A stretch of 64,000 nt of DNA from Bacteroidota bacterium (GCA_028875875.1 JAGWUV010000007.1:1-64000); one strand, 5' to 3'; positions 37,185 to 46,663 are shown, counted from the first letter of the stretch. Notes: generated by a model from the letters alone, not told the origin. Numbers and translations: made by a program.

Positions 37185-37255
37185 ATATCGGTTACTTCAA
37201 TTCAAATAAATACTATTTCTTGATATCTATTGTTCAGGTTTTGACAATTTTAACA

Positions 37256-37705
37256 TTATAAATCGTGGCCCGTTACCTCCGCATCGTTCCACATTTCTTC
37301 CAGCTTATAAAACTTTCTAGCTTCTGGGTGCATCACGTGTACCACCACATTCACATAATCAATCAGTACCCATTGTAAGGCCTGGTACCCTTCCTGCTTG
37401 TAAGGTTTTTCTCCGCATTCCTTGTGCAAAAGAACTTCCACATAATCACTGATCGCCCTTACCTGTGTTGTACTTCCTGCCGAACAAATGATAAAGAAAT
37501 CTGCCACGGCTTCAGGTACTTTTCTCAGATCAAGGCTCACTATGTGTTCCCCTTTTTTATCCTGGATTGCCTTAATAATGGTTTTAAAAACTTTTGAGTT
37601 GCGGTTCAGCCTGGTAACTGTATTTTTTTTACGGCTGTTTAAAACAGAAAGCGTTGCCAATAATGAAAAGAATTTTTTGTGATTAATTTTTTTGAGCAGT
37701 GGCAA
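37256..37705 (-). CDS. rsfS: Ribosomal silencing factor RsfS (YbeB/Iojap)
   Basis: RsfS binds ribosomal protein L14 and keeps the subunits apart in starvation. The conserved core is KTIIKAIQDKKGEHIVSLDLRK, ADFFIICSAGSTTQVRAISD and WVLIDYVNVVVHVMHPEARKFYKLEEMW. The core is normal in length, but the reading frame has no ATG before it: the first possible start is TTG at 37705, giving a 35-residue basic N-terminal extension. The true start is uncertain. It diverges from birA. Confidence 0.93.
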   Translation of the reverse strand: MPLLKKINHKKFFSLLATLSVLNSRKKNTVTRLNRNSKVFKTIIKAIQDKKGEHIVSLDLRKVPEAVADFFIICSAGSTTQVRAISDYVEVLLHKECGEKPYKQEGYQALQWVLIDYVNVVVHVMHPEARKFYKLEEMWNDAEVTGHDL

Positions 37706-37824
37706 CTTTTATCAACGCCTGTTGTGTCACTCACTGCACCGTTCAGAACTTTAATCGGCCTGAAAGCAGTAGGCAAAATTTTGATTTGTTTACTTGCTGC
37801 TGCCTGCTGATGTTTTACTTTCGT

Positions 37825-37832
37825 CAAAAGTA
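37825..37832 (-). promoter_or_regulatory. Putative -7 element for rsfS within a divergent palindrome
   Basis: Minus-strand TACTTTTG matches TAnnTTTG exactly. It is half of the near-palindrome CAAAAGTAATAATCTTTTG (37825-37843), which points towards both rsfS and birA. The presumed TTG start of birA falls within the right half of this palindrome. Confidence 0.4.
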
Positions 37833-37840
37833 ATAATCTT

Positions 37841-38620
37841 TTGCCATCAATTCCAACCATAAATACCATTGGCGAACCTTTCATAGAACTATCAACCGTT
37901 GATAGCACCAATAATTATGCCCTTGACAAAATACAGGAAAATTTGGCTGCACACGGCATGGTAATTTTTGCCCACGAGCAAACTGCAGGCAAGGGGCAAA
38001 GAGGTAAAGCCTGGAATACAGCAACTTCTTCCAATATTATTCTTTCCGTAATACTCAATACCACCTCTCTTTCAGTGGCGCAACAGTTTCCGTTCAGTGC
38101 TGCAATGGCATTGGGAGCCTTCGATCTTTTCAGTAAATATGCAGGAGATGAAACCAAAATTAAATGGCCCAACGATATTTACTGGCGTGACAGGAAGGCA
38201 GGTGGCATTTTAATAGAAACAAAAATGGCGGGTGATGTTTCTCAAAAGACTGCCGGTTGGAACTGGGCAGTTGTAGGAATTGGTTTAAACATCAACCAAA
38301 CCATTTTTCCTGAACATTTACCTAATCCTGTTTCTTTACAGCAGATCACCGGTAAATCATTCAATCCCATTACCCTGGCCAGAGAACTATGCACTTTCCT
38401 TGGCAACCGCTTTGCAGCAATAAACTCCGGGCAGCAAAAAGAAATAATAAAAGACTATAACACCCATTTGTATAAAAGAGGGGAAACCGTTCGGCTGAAA
38501 AAACAAAATGCTGCCTTTTATTGTAACATAGAAGCAGTAAATGAAAGAGGAGAACTGCTTGTAAGCGGAACAGCAAAAGATAGTTTTATTTTTGGCGAAG
38601 TTGAATGGATCATTTCATAA
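37841..38620 (+). CDS. birA: Biotin--[acetyl-CoA-carboxylase] ligase
   Basis: A 259-residue biotin protein ligase without the N-terminal DNA-binding domain, so it should biotinylate but not repress. Family motifs are STVDSTNNYAL, the biotinyl-AMP loop TAGKGQRGKAWNT, KWPNDIYW and GGILIETK, with GIGLNIN. The only available start in this frame before the conserved region is TTG at 37841, since a stop lies 11 codons upstream. It is followed by selD after 10 bp. Confidence 0.94.
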   Translation: MPSIPTINTIGEPFIELSTVDSTNNYALDKIQENLAAHGMVIFAHEQTAGKGQRGKAWNTATSSNIILSVILNTTSLSVAQQFPFSAAMALGAFDLFSKYAGDETKIKWPNDIYWRDRKAGGILIETKMAGDVSQKTAGWNWAVVGIGLNINQTIFPEHLPNPVSLQQITGKSFNPITLARELCTFLGNRFAAINSGQQKEIIKDYNTHLYKRGETVRLKKQNAAFYCNIEAVNERGELLVSGTAKDSFIFGEVEWIIS

Positions 38621-38630
38621 ACAATAAAAT

Positions 38631-39692
38631 ATGTCAGCAACAATTAACAATATCAGGCTCACACAATTTTCTCATGGCGGCGGATGCGGTTGTAAAATAG
38701 CCCCACAGGTATTGGATACCATCCTGCACTCGCAACTAGCCACCCCCGATCATAAAAACCTGTTAGTAGGCAACAGCAGCAAAGACGATGCGGCGGCGTA
38801 TGACCTGGGTAATGGAACCGCTCTTATTTCTACAACCGACTTTTTTATGCCCATTGTTGATGATGCTCAAACCTTTGGCAAGATTGCTTCGGCCAACGCC
38901 ATCAGTGATGTATATGCTATGGGTGGCAAACCTGTACTGGCCATCGCCATTTTAGGCTGGCCGGTAGATAAAATTCCTGCTGAAGTAGCACAACAGGTGA
39001 TTGAAGGAGCCAGGCTGATCTGCGCCGAAGCCGGTATTCCCCTGGCTGGGGGTCATAGCATCGATTCCCCCGAACCAATATTCGGATTAGCAGTGAACGG
39101 ATTGGTAAATATTCCCCAACTCAAACAAAACAACACCGCCAAAGAAGGCGATATCCTTTTTCTTACCAAACCATTGGGTGTTGGCATTTTGTCTACCGCT
39201 CAAAAAAGAAGTTTGCTAAAAGAAGAACATTTAGAAGTTTTGTTGAAACAACTTACGCAACTGAACAGTGTGGGCGAAGCGTTGGGCAAGATAGATGCAG
39301 TACATGCCATGACAGATGTAACAGGCTTCGGGCTCTTAGGACATCTCATTGAAATGTGTGAAGGTAGTAAACTGAGCGCCTCTGTTCCATATGATACCAT
39401 ACCCCTGATTCCGTTCACACCGGATTATGTGGCACTAAAAGCGATACCCGGTGCTACCAAAAGAAACTGGGCCAGCTATGGTCATAAAGTTTCCCTGGCT
39501 GGGGGTATTGATGAAACAGCAGCGTATACCGTTTTAGCCGATCCGCAAACCAACGGAGGTTTATTGATCAGTGTGGGCAAAGAAGCGGCAGACCTTGTAC
39601 AGCAACTACTTTCTACACTTGGCTTATATGCACAGCCGATTGGGCAGGTAACGGCATTGAAAGAAAAATCCGTTTACATTAATAAAGGATAG
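38631..39692 (+). CDS. selD: Selenide, water dikinase
   Basis: A 353-residue SelD that makes selenophosphate from selenide and ATP. The glycine-rich N-terminus [11 protein letters not shown] holds the catalytic Cys (not selenocysteine) and Lys; [27 protein letters not shown] in outline (DDAA, TTDFF) binds metal and [14 protein letters not shown] and PQTNGGLLI are also intact. Neither selA/selB/selC nor the 2-selenouridine synthase MnmH is in this window. The gene is 10 bp after birA and 2 bp before a small membrane protein, suggesting an operon. Confidence 0.96.
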   Translation: MSATINNIRLTQFSHGGGCGCKIAPQVLDTILHSQLATPDHKNLLVGNSSKDDAAAYDLGNGTALISTTDFFMPIVDDAQTFGKIASANAISDVYAMGGKPVLAIAILGWPVDKIPAEVAQQVIEGARLICAEAGIPLAGGHSIDSPEPIFGLAVNGLVNIPQLKQNNTAKEGDILFLTKPLGVGILSTAQKRSLLKEEHLEVLLKQLTQLNSVGEALGKIDAVHAMTDVTGFGLLGHLIEMCEGSKLSASVPYDTIPLIPFTPDYVALKAIPGATKRNWASYGHKVSLAGGIDETAAYTVLADPQTNGGLLISVGKEAADLVQQLLSTLGLYAQPIGQVTALKEKSVYINKG

Positions 39693-39694
39693 AA

Positions 39695-39940
39695 TTGAAC
39701 TTCAGCGATTATATTGGTTTTGCCGGCGTAACCATTTTGCTGGCCGCCTTCCTGTTAAACCTGCTGAACAAAACAGGGAAAAACAGTTTGTTGTACATAT
39801 TAATGAATGTAGTGGGTGCAGGCCTTGCCTGCCTGGCTTCCTGGCTGATCCACTATATCCCCTTCGTTATACTCGAAGGCACCTGGACGCTGGTGTCGCT
39901 GGCAGCTTTGATCAGTTATTACAGGAAGAAGGTTAGATGA
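39695..39940 (+). CDS. Small membrane protein, CBU_0592-like
   Basis: An 81-residue protein with three hydrophobic segments (about 5-22, 30-50 and 55-75) and a basic C-terminus (YYRKKVR). It resembles the small CBU_0592-like family seen in many bacteria; function is unknown. The start is TTG two bases after the selD stop, as no ATG precedes the first hydrophobic segment. Its end overlaps the convergent pterin dehydratase gene by 8 bp. Confidence 0.72.
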   Translation: MNFSDYIGFAGVTILLAAFLLNLLNKTGKNSLLYILMNVVGAGLACLASWLIHYIPFVILEGTWTLVSLAALISYYRKKVR

Positions 39941-40166
39941 CTAACATATCGATCTTCTTAGCCAGTGCATGGTCTTTTTCTGTAACCACATCCCCGGCAT
40001 CATGCGTGTTCAACCATATTTCCACGGTATTCCAAACATTTTTCCATGCCGGATGATGATCCATCTTTTCTGCTTCAATAGCTACCCTTGTCATAAAAGC
40101 AAATGCTTCGGAAAAATTCCTGAACTCAAATTTTTTATACAGGGTATTGTTTTGATCTGTCCACAT
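39933..40166 (-). CDS. phhB: 4a-hydroxytetrahydrobiopterin dehydratase (pterin-4a-carbinolamine dehydratase)
   Basis: A 77-residue PCD/DCoH protein, shorter than the usual 95-110 but with the whole core: the segment [29 protein letters not shown] (in outline [15 protein letters not shown]) contains the two catalytic histidines, followed by [26 protein letters not shown] with the third His. It recycles the pterin cofactor of aromatic amino acid hydroxylases. It overlaps the convergent membrane protein gene by 8 bp. Confidence 0.93.
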   Translation of the reverse strand: MWTDQNNTLYKKFEFRNFSEAFAFMTRVAIEAEKMDHHPAWKNVWNTVEIWLNTHDAGDVVTEKDHALAKKIDMLVI

Positions 40167-40203
40167 AAGATTGATTTTTTTGTTTCGTAAGTATCAGCCT
40201 TCC

Positions 40204-40258
40204 ACCGCAGAGTCGCGATGACGCAGAGCATATCTTAGCGCCTCTCTGTCTCTGCGGT
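40204..40258. repeat. Intergenic inverted repeat with CTCTGCGG arms
   Basis: Arms ACCGCAGAG (40204-40212) and CTCTGCGGT (40250-40258) are perfect inverted repeats, with an extra direct copy of CGCAGAG at 40222-40228. The base composition is richer in GC than the surroundings. From memory, intergenic sequences built on CTCTGCGTCTCTGCGG recur in many bacterial genomes, so this may be one copy of a dispersed repeat. Confidence 0.5.
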
Positions 40259-40293
40259 TATTTACACTATTATAAAACAGCTTCTTTGTATCT

Positions 40294-40731
40294 CTAAAAC
40301 ACCATATTGCCTTTGTTCCTGATCTGCTCATTGGTTAATTCAGCTACCATTTGAACACCTCCAATACTTTTTACCGATTGCTTGATCCAGTTGCATTTAT
40401 CATCATCTACCCAATCGCCTTTCATCAGCCATAAAAAATCCATATGCCTGAATTCAGGTAGCAGGTATTCTCCATCAAAATGATTGTGGTAGAGGTAATG
40501 CGTTAAAAAGCTATTGGGTTCGGCAGACTGGTAAATATTAAAAAAATAATCCCTGCTTTTCTTCTTTAAATGAATCTCAATCTCGGAGTTTAAACGAAAA
40601 TCAAATCCTAATAAATTATTCAACTGCCAGCAAAACTGGTAATTTTTTACAGGCGCTGTAATGCCCAACAACCTTGTTTCTTCAAAGAAGTCATCATTCA
40701 ACGAGTCAATATCTAATTTCAGTTTCAGCAT
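40294..40731 (-). CDS. IPExxxVDY family protein
   Basis: A 145-residue cytosolic protein of a small Bacteroidota family named for its motif, seen here as the variant LPEFRHMDF followed by LWLMKGD. It starts MLKLKLDIDSLNDDFFEETRLLGI and has FDFRLNSEIEIH. No function is known for the family. In other Bacteroidota genomes it is often near pyruvate kinase, but no such gene is seen here. It lies 14 bp downstream of the M28 peptidase gene. Confidence 0.82.
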   Translation of the reverse strand: MLKLKLDIDSLNDDFFEETRLLGITAPVKNYQFCWQLNNLLGFDFRLNSEIEIHLKKKSRDYFFNIYQSAEPNSFLTHYLYHNHFDGEYLLPEFRHMDFLWLMKGDWVDDDKCNWIKQSVKSIGGVQMVAELTNEQIRNKGNMVF

Positions 40732-40745
40732 GGTTCTAAGGGCTA

Positions 40746-42110
40746 TCAGGTTCCTTTTTTTCTATTCAATATTGCAGGGCGTTCTGTTGTTTTGGTAAAA
40801 GCAAGTTTTCCTTTTTCATCAGCAGACTGAATAATATGATAGGCATACTGCACCATCTCCTTTACCGCGGGATAATTCAATTGATTCCATTCATGCACAA
40901 TGCCTTTTTCATCATGAGTTGCTGCTGAAAAACACAATACCGGAATACCACTGCGGTAAAATATTTCATGATCACTCATCCCACAAGCACTACTATCAAG
41001 TTGAACGGTAAGGCTTTTATCATTCACCCATTGAAACAAATTACCCCAAACAGGAGAAGTGCCATAACCGCTGATAGTTAGCATATGCGTACTATCGTAA
41101 CTGCCGAGTTTATCGAAATTAACCATATAATTCGGAGTACCTGGTATTGTTGGATGCTCTACCCAATATTTGCTGCCTAACCGGCCTTCCTGCTCCCCCG
41201 AGAAATGAATAATAAGATAATTGTTATTGGATGGTGCATATTTTTTCAGCATCCGGGCCAGTTCTATTAGTGCAGCCGTACCGCTGGCATTATCATCTGC
41301 GCCAATATTATGCTGCAAGGATCCTTCACCGGTACCGCATTCATCGTAATGAGCGCCCAGTACTACTGTATTGGCTGCATGGTTATCGAGATAAGCAACA
41401 ATATTTTTCGCTTTAATAATCTTTCTTGAAAACCCAACACCTAATGTAAGATTAAATGTAGCCGTACTATCACTGAATAATTTTCGCATGCCTTCTTTGG
41501 TGATGTACAATACAGGCAGTGAAAGACTTTGTGCAAGATCTTTTTTATCAAAGGCAAGATGATCCGCTATAGATGAACTATTGAACAATAATAAAGCGGT
41601 TGCTCCCTTCTGTTGATCCTTGTCAGCTGTTTTCTTAATATAGGCTTCCAGGTTGAAAGAAGGGTTATCCTGGTTTTCCTCGAGCACATCTTTTACATCG
41701 AGGAACCAGGGTTGGCCAACTTCATTCAGGTCTACTGAAGCGGCTCCTTTTACCTGGTTGGTGGCACTAAATGCCAAAGGAAAATAATCGATAACAGGTT
41801 GAGCAGCCACCTCATTCACTGAAAAAAAAGTAGTGCCTGTAAATTGTTTGCCTGCATCAATTTCAAACTCCTGCACAAATCCATCCGCACCCTTGGGTTG
41901 CAACCCCATCTGTTGGTATTGCTTAATAATATATTGCAGGGCCATTTCTTCACCGTTGCTTCCCTGCAAAGAAGAAAGGTATTGTACATGCTGTTGTAAA
42001 GCCTGTGTAACAGTTATATTTTCCTGCGCTTCCAGTTTTGCTTTTTTCTTTTTATGCTGCGCCAGCACCAATCCCGGAGTACACATCAATAACAGCATCC
42101 AATGCTTCAT
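40746..42110 (-). CDS. M28 family zinc peptidase, secreted
   Basis: A 454-residue secreted aminopeptidase-like protein: a signal peptide (cleaved near VLAQ), a protease-associated (PA)-like insert about 130-240, and the M28 catalytic domain. Zinc ligands and general base are visible in VVLGAHYDECG, NIGADDNASGTAAL, IIHFSGEQEGRLGSKYW and SACGMSDHEIFYRSGIPVLCF. It probably trims peptides in the periplasm or outside. An exact TAnnTTTG promoter element lies 17 bp before the ATG. Confidence 0.93.
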   Translation of the reverse strand: MKHWMLLLMCTPGLVLAQHKKKKAKLEAQENITVTQALQQHVQYLSSLQGSNGEEMALQYIIKQYQQMGLQPKGADGFVQEFEIDAGKQFTGTTFFSVNEVAAQPVIDYFPLAFSATNQVKGAASVDLNEVGQPWFLDVKDVLEENQDNPSFNLEAYIKKTADKDQQKGATALLLFNSSSIADHLAFDKKDLAQSLSLPVLYITKEGMRKLFSDSTATFNLTLGVGFSRKIIKAKNIVAYLDNHAANTVVLGAHYDECGTGEGSLQHNIGADDNASGTAALIELARMLKKYAPSNNNYLIIHFSGEQEGRLGSKYWVEHPTIPGTPNYMVNFDKLGSYDSTHMLTISGYGTSPVWGNLFQWVNDKSLTVQLDSSACGMSDHEIFYRSGIPVLCFSAATHDEKGIVHEWNQLNYPAVKEMVQYAYHIIQSADEKGKLAFTKTTERPAILNRKKGT

Positions 42111-42127
42111 AGGTCACCTTTTACTTG

Positions 42128-42135
42128 CAAAAGTA
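42128..42135 (-). promoter_or_regulatory. Putative -7 promoter element of the M28 peptidase gene
   Basis: Minus-strand TACTTTTG, exact match to TAnnTTTG, 17 bp before the start codon at 42110. The short distance implies a leader of about 12 bases. Confidence 0.45.
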
Positions 42136-42368
42136 AACGTACACTGTTACTGCATTGTTATTCAGCCATAAGAATTTTATTTGTATTGCTGACAGTAGTT
42201 ATAGCTTATCCTGTTTGTCCAACTCTGTATTACCAAGAGGTAATGATGTGGCAAAAGCTGCATATTTGAACGGTATTTTCCATTCAATTAATTCCCGATA
42301 AAACTATTTTCTTTTCCCAACCTCGTAAGGGCATGCTATGCTTCGCTGTTACATTTGCCACCTGCGAA

Positions 42369-44483
42369 ATGCAAACATCATCCCTACATATAGCTTTGGT
42401 GGGCAATCCCAACAGTGGAAAAACTTCTTTATTCAATGCCTTAACCGGATTGAACCAGAAGGTGGGTAATTTTCCGGGGGTAACGGTGGATAAAAAAACA
42501 GGCTTTATAGAACTAGAAACTGATCTCACCGCAGAGCTGATCGATTTACCCGGCACCTACTCGTTATATCCACGTCGTGCCGATGAATGGGTGGCTTATA
42601 AGGTTTTAATGAATGCGGATGAAGATATACAAGCCGATCTCATTTTACTGGTGGTAGATGCGAGTAACCTGAAAAGAAACCTATTGTTCTGCAGCCAGAT
42701 CATAGACCTTAAAAGGCCGGTGGTAGTAGCCTTAACCATGAACGATCTTGCTGCCAGCAAAGGCATTAAAATAGATATCGCAGGGCTTGAGGCTGAACTG
42801 GGAGTTCCTGTTGTGGCTGTCAATCCGAGAAAGAACAAAGGGCTTCCGCAACTGAAAAAAATACTGGCACAAACTGCCAGGCAGGTACATAAAAAACCGC
42901 TGCGTGATTTTATAGATAATAAAAACCTGGCATCTTATTCTATTGAAAGTGTACAACAGTTATACCCTGAACTAAGCGATTACGCTGCCGTTCATTACCT
43001 CATTAATCATGAGCACTTCCCATTGGATGCAGTAATGCAGAACAGGATCGAACAAATTGAAATAGACAATAAATTCAATCCTACTAAAACACAGGCTGAA
43101 GAAGTGATGCAGCGTTACCAGCGCATCAAACAGATCATGCAGCAGAATGTGGTAGAACCTGATCCGCTGGAGAAAAAATTATTTACTGAAAAAATGGATA
43201 ACCTTTTACTGCACCGTACCTGGGGTTATCTTATTTTACTGGCAGTATTATTCTTATTGTTCCAAAGTATCTTTTGGCTGGCTCGCTTTCCAATGGATGG
43301 CATTGAATGGAGCTTTAAACAATTATCCGGCTATCTTTCCACCTCTTTGCCTGAGGCATGGTGGAGCGACCTAACCATTAACGGCCTGGTAGCAGGCTTA
43401 AGCGGTATTATGGTATTTGTACCGCAGATCATGATATTGTTCGGCCTGATCACCATCCTGGAAGACAGTGGTTACATGGCCCGCATCAGTTTTTTAAGTG
43501 ATAAGCTAATGCGTAAAGTAGGCTTAAACGGTAAGAGCGTAATGCCTATGATCAGTGGTTTTGCCTGTGCAGTTCCAGCCATCATGACCACCCGTAATAT
43601 TGAGAATAGGAAGGAAAGATTACTTACTATACTGGTAACGCCGCTCATGAGTTGCAGTGCCCGCCTTCCGGTATATACCATACTCATTTCATTGGTAATA
43701 GATGATAAATATTATTTCGGATTCTTAAGCTTACAGGGTCTTGTAATGATGGGATTGTACCTGCTGGGAACAGTGATGGCACTGATCGTGAGTTATGTGC
43801 TCAAGGGTTTTATTAAGCTGAAAGAAAAAAGCTTCTTTATTCTTGAACTGCCTACTTACCGTGCACCAAGATGGAAGAACGTAGGTATAACCATGATTGA
43901 AAAAGCAAGGATATTTGTGTTTGATGCCGGAAAGATTATCATGATCATCAGCCTTGCTTTATGGTTCCTTAGCGCTTATGGTCCGGGCTCCCGAATGGAG
44001 CAAACTGAGAATAAGTATGCCGTATTAATACAGCAACATCCGGCGCAAAAAGATTCACTGCAAAAACATCTGTCTTCCGAAAAACTTCAAAACTCATATG
44101 CAGGTATCTTAGGCAAAACTATCGAGCCGGTGATCAAACCACTCGGCTATGATTGGAAAATAGGTATCGCTTTAATTACCTCTTTTGCTGCGAGAGAGGT
44201 GTTTGTTGGAACGATGGCTACCTTATACAGTGTTGAAGAAAGTGATGATAGTACCCTCCGTGAAAAACTGCAGGCCGCCAAACGTGAAGACGGCACAAAA
44301 GTATACACATTAGCCACAGCTCTTTCATTGATGGTATTCTACGTACTGGCCATGCAATGTATGAGTACACTGGCAGTAGTGAAAAGAGAAACGAGATCAT
44401 GGAAATGGCCGGTGATACAGTTCTCCTACATGACCATTCTCGCCTACAGCACCAGTCTTCTGGTATACTGGCTTTTCAGATAA
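42369..44483 (+). CDS. feoB: Ferrous iron transport protein B
   Basis: A 704-residue FeoB, the inner-membrane Fe(II) transporter. The N-terminal G domain has G1 GNPNSGKTS, FPGVTVDKKTG and G3 DLPGTYSLYP; at the G4 position I read ALTMNDLA, that is T-M-N-D, not the usual N-x-x-D. The membrane part carries two Gate regions with SGFACAVPAIMTTRNIENRKERLLTILV and SCSARLPVYTIL, and FAAREVFVGTM. I chose the ATG at 42369 (MQTSSLHIALVGN); 12 upstream codons look non-coding. No feoA is adjacent. Confidence 0.95.
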   Translation: MQTSSLHIALVGNPNSGKTSLFNALTGLNQKVGNFPGVTVDKKTGFIELETDLTAELIDLPGTYSLYPRRADEWVAYKVLMNADEDIQADLILLVVDASNLKRNLLFCSQIIDLKRPVVVALTMNDLAASKGIKIDIAGLEAELGVPVVAVNPRKNKGLPQLKKILAQTARQVHKKPLRDFIDNKNLASYSIESVQQLYPELSDYAAVHYLINHEHFPLDAVMQNRIEQIEIDNKFNPTKTQAEEVMQRYQRIKQIMQQNVVEPDPLEKKLFTEKMDNLLLHRTWGYLILLAVLFLLFQSIFWLARFPMDGIEWSFKQLSGYLSTSLPEAWWSDLTINGLVAGLSGIMVFVPQIMILFGLITILEDSGYMARISFLSDKLMRKVGLNGKSVMPMISGFACAVPAIMTTRNIENRKERLLTILVTPLMSCSARLPVYTILISLVIDDKYYFGFLSLQGLVMMGLYLLGTVMALIVSYVLKGFIKLKEKSFFILELPTYRAPRWKNVGITMIEKARIFVFDAGKIIMIISLALWFLSAYGPGSRMEQTENKYAVLIQQHPAQKDSLQKHLSSEKLQNSYAGILGKTIEPVIKPLGYDWKIGIALITSFAAREVFVGTMATLYSVEESDDSTLREKLQAAKREDGTKVYTLATALSLMVFYVLAMQCMSTLAVVKRETRSWKWPVIQFSYMTILAYSTSLLVYWLFR

Positions 44484-44495
44484 ATTACTACACGA

Positions 44496-45254
44496 TCAAT
44501 ACACTTTTTTCGGGCAACCGAATTTATTTTTTCCATTGAAAGTATAGGTTACGCCAAGGGAAAAACCATAATACCTGTCGTCATTGGCAGGATTTGCCGC
44601 ATATTTAAAACCATCGAGATAATCTGTAAAAATGAAGCGGTAATTGAATTCTGCCGCCAGGGCAAACTGCGGGAACAATGCATAACGAACACCCACACCC
44701 ACAGGTAATACAGGGGTTACGGTAGGGAGTTTATGAAGCGTATCTAAGGCAAGCCCTGTTAAAGTTGATGACTTAGGATCGAACATAGCGGTGTTGATCC
44801 TGCTTGCATCCCTTGCAATCTTTAGAAAAGAAAGCCCTGCACCCCCAAAAACATAAGGCGTCAACTTACTGTATGATTCCTGTGGTTGGGTACTGTGAAA
44901 ATTCCATACCAGCAGGCCACTGAATTCTGATATGGTAGTGCTGAACTGAAAAGCCCTGTACCTCCTGTAGGTAGGGTTGGCGTACAATGCCTCATCGCTG
45001 TTTATATTGCCATAAGCAAAGTTTGCCCTTACCGTAAGATTTTGGTTCAAAGCCTTGCTGGCAAAAATACTGAATGAGGTTTTCAGGCATTGATACGCAC
45101 CAAAATAAGAAGGAGTAAGATCTCCCTGGTACACCAGGGATCCAACGTTTACACCCATTTCATAGTCTGTCAATGGTAATTGAGCATTTACTTTTAAAGT
45201 TCCTCCCAACCCAATGCACACAACAGCAAAATGTTTCCATGAAATAAATTTCAT
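44496..45254 (-). CDS. DUF6089 family outer membrane beta-barrel protein (second copy)
   Basis: A 252-residue secreted beta-barrel related to the protein at 22724-23572. Shared pattern: MGVNVGSLVYQGDLTPSYFG, LTPYVFGGAGLSF, a strand with FALAAEFNYRFIFTDYLDG and closing YYGFSLGVTYTF followed by a Cys-Pro tail. The signal peptide ends near NAQ. It is convergent with feoB, 12 bp between stops. Function unknown. Confidence 0.87.
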   Translation of the reverse strand: MKFISWKHFAVVCIGLGGTLKVNAQLPLTDYEMGVNVGSLVYQGDLTPSYFGAYQCLKTSFSIFASKALNQNLTVRANFAYGNINSDEALYANPTYRRYRAFQFSTTISEFSGLLVWNFHSTQPQESYSKLTPYVFGGAGLSFLKIARDASRINTAMFDPKSSTLTGLALDTLHKLPTVTPVLPVGVGVRYALFPQFALAAEFNYRFIFTDYLDGFKYAANPANDDRYYGFSLGVTYTFNGKNKFGCPKKVY

Positions 45255-45409
45255 TGCAGGTATTTTACATGTGAAGAATAAGATGTCCTGCGTAGAATTT
45301 TATTGCATGAAAAGTATTACGTAATAAAAATTGGAAATTGTTACTGAATAGATAACAAGTTATTACATAATGCTGCTAAAGAAATCTTAAAGTAACTGAT
45401 ACCGGTAAC

Positions 45410-46615
45410 TTATTGTCTGATGAGTATATGGATAGCGGTTCCCTTTCCCACAGCACTTTCTATGTTAATTGAGGAATGGATCCTGTTAAGGAATTCCTTT
45501 ATCAAAGTAAAGCCCAGCCCACTTCCTTTTTCATTGTTGGTACCCGGTGTGGTAAACTGTTCTGTACCATACAACAACTTTTGAATGGCATCACCTGTGA
45601 TACCGATACCGGTGTCCTCTATTGTAATTATACAATTATTCTCCTTTCGGCTGGTAGAGATACTTATTGAACCGTTTTTGGTAAACTTTATGGCGTTGGC
45701 CAGCAGGTTGCGAAGTATAAACTGCAGAATATTTTTATCTGACTGAATGGTTGTATCTTCCTGAATAAGATTAATCAATGTATTTTTCTTTAAAGCTGCC
45801 GATAATTGTGCATCTTTCAGCAGTACATCAACAAAGGCTTTCAGTTGGATAGGCTCATTGTTAACCTTATTATCTCTGATAGCAGTATTTCCCCAGTCAA
45901 CGATATTATCCAGCATAACGGCAGTAGAGTCAAGCACGGAGAAAAGCATAGTTTCCAATTCCTTCTTTTCTGCTTCGTCGAGTTCCATCGTCCTTTGTAG
46001 TTCTATTGATGATTTCAATGCCCCGATCGGGCTACGCACATCATGTGCAATGATGGAAATCATTCTGCTTAACAGCAAATTCTGTTGTTCAATTTTATTC
46101 CGCTGGGATTCCAACAACTTATTTTGGATACGCAACTCAAGCATCTTGGATACCTGTAGAGCCAGCACTTTTAAAGCGTAAGACTGTTCTTCATTTAATT
46201 GATTAGGCTTTGAGTCTAATACACATAAAGTGCCTAATTTAAATCCATTCTTGCTTATAAGAGGTACCCCGGCGTAAAACCTTATATGCGGATCACCTAA
46301 CACAAGGGGGTTATCAAAAAAGCGTTCATCATCCCAGGCATCCTCGATTTGAAATATTTCTTCATTTGAAACAATTGCATGACCGCAAAAAGAAGTTTCC
46401 CTGGGAGATTCCCTATCCTTCATTTCCTTACTAGCTTTAAACCATTGCCTGTGTGTATCTATTAGCGTAATAGTTGACATAGGAACTTTACAAATGCTGG
46501 AAGCAAGATGAACAATCTCATCATATTCCTCCTCGTATGGCGTGTCTAATATTTCGTGATTCGCAAGATCCAGAAGCCGTTCACGCTCATTTGCAGGAAT
46601 GTTTGGAAAAATCAT
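45410..46615 (-). CDS. GAF-domain sensor histidine kinase (active-type)
   Basis: A 401-residue soluble kinase with no membrane segment. The GAF domain spans about 20-160 (SFCGHAIVSNEEIFQI and FYAGVPLISKNGFKLGTLCVLD). A coiled coil leads to the HisKA-like box SIIAHDVRSPIGAL with phospho-acceptor His191. The ATP domain has N-box LRNLLANAIKFT, G1 EDTGIGI and G2 KGSGLGFTLI. It is a tandem paralogue of the next gene. No response regulator is encoded beside it, so its partner is unknown. The GAF ligand cannot be told from sequence. Confidence 0.93.
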   Translation of the reverse strand: MIFPNIPANERERLLDLANHEILDTPYEEEYDEIVHLASSICKVPMSTITLIDTHRQWFKASKEMKDRESPRETSFCGHAIVSNEEIFQIEDAWDDERFFDNPLVLGDPHIRFYAGVPLISKNGFKLGTLCVLDSKPNQLNEEQSYALKVLALQVSKMLELRIQNKLLESQRNKIEQQNLLLSRMISIIAHDVRSPIGALKSSIELQRTMELDEAEKKELETMLFSVLDSTAVMLDNIVDWGNTAIRDNKVNNEPIQLKAFVDVLLKDAQLSAALKKNTLINLIQEDTTIQSDKNILQFILRNLLANAIKFTKNGSISISTSRKENNCIITIEDTGIGITGDAIQKLLYGTEQFTTPGTNNEKGSGLGFTLIKEFLNRIHSSINIESAVGKGTAIHILIRQ

Positions 46616-46663
46616 AACGTTTAACGCTGGTTCTCAAAACATACGTAAAATCGCTACAAATAG

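Noticed and set aside
37639-37911. 90-codon minus-strand frame over the rsfS/birA spacer
   Set aside because: It overlaps the starts of both real genes and crosses the divergent promoter; it does not resemble any family.
38631-38720. SelD as a selenoprotein
   Set aside because: The catalytic position in GGGCGCK is a TGC/TGT-type Cys codon, not an in-frame TGA.
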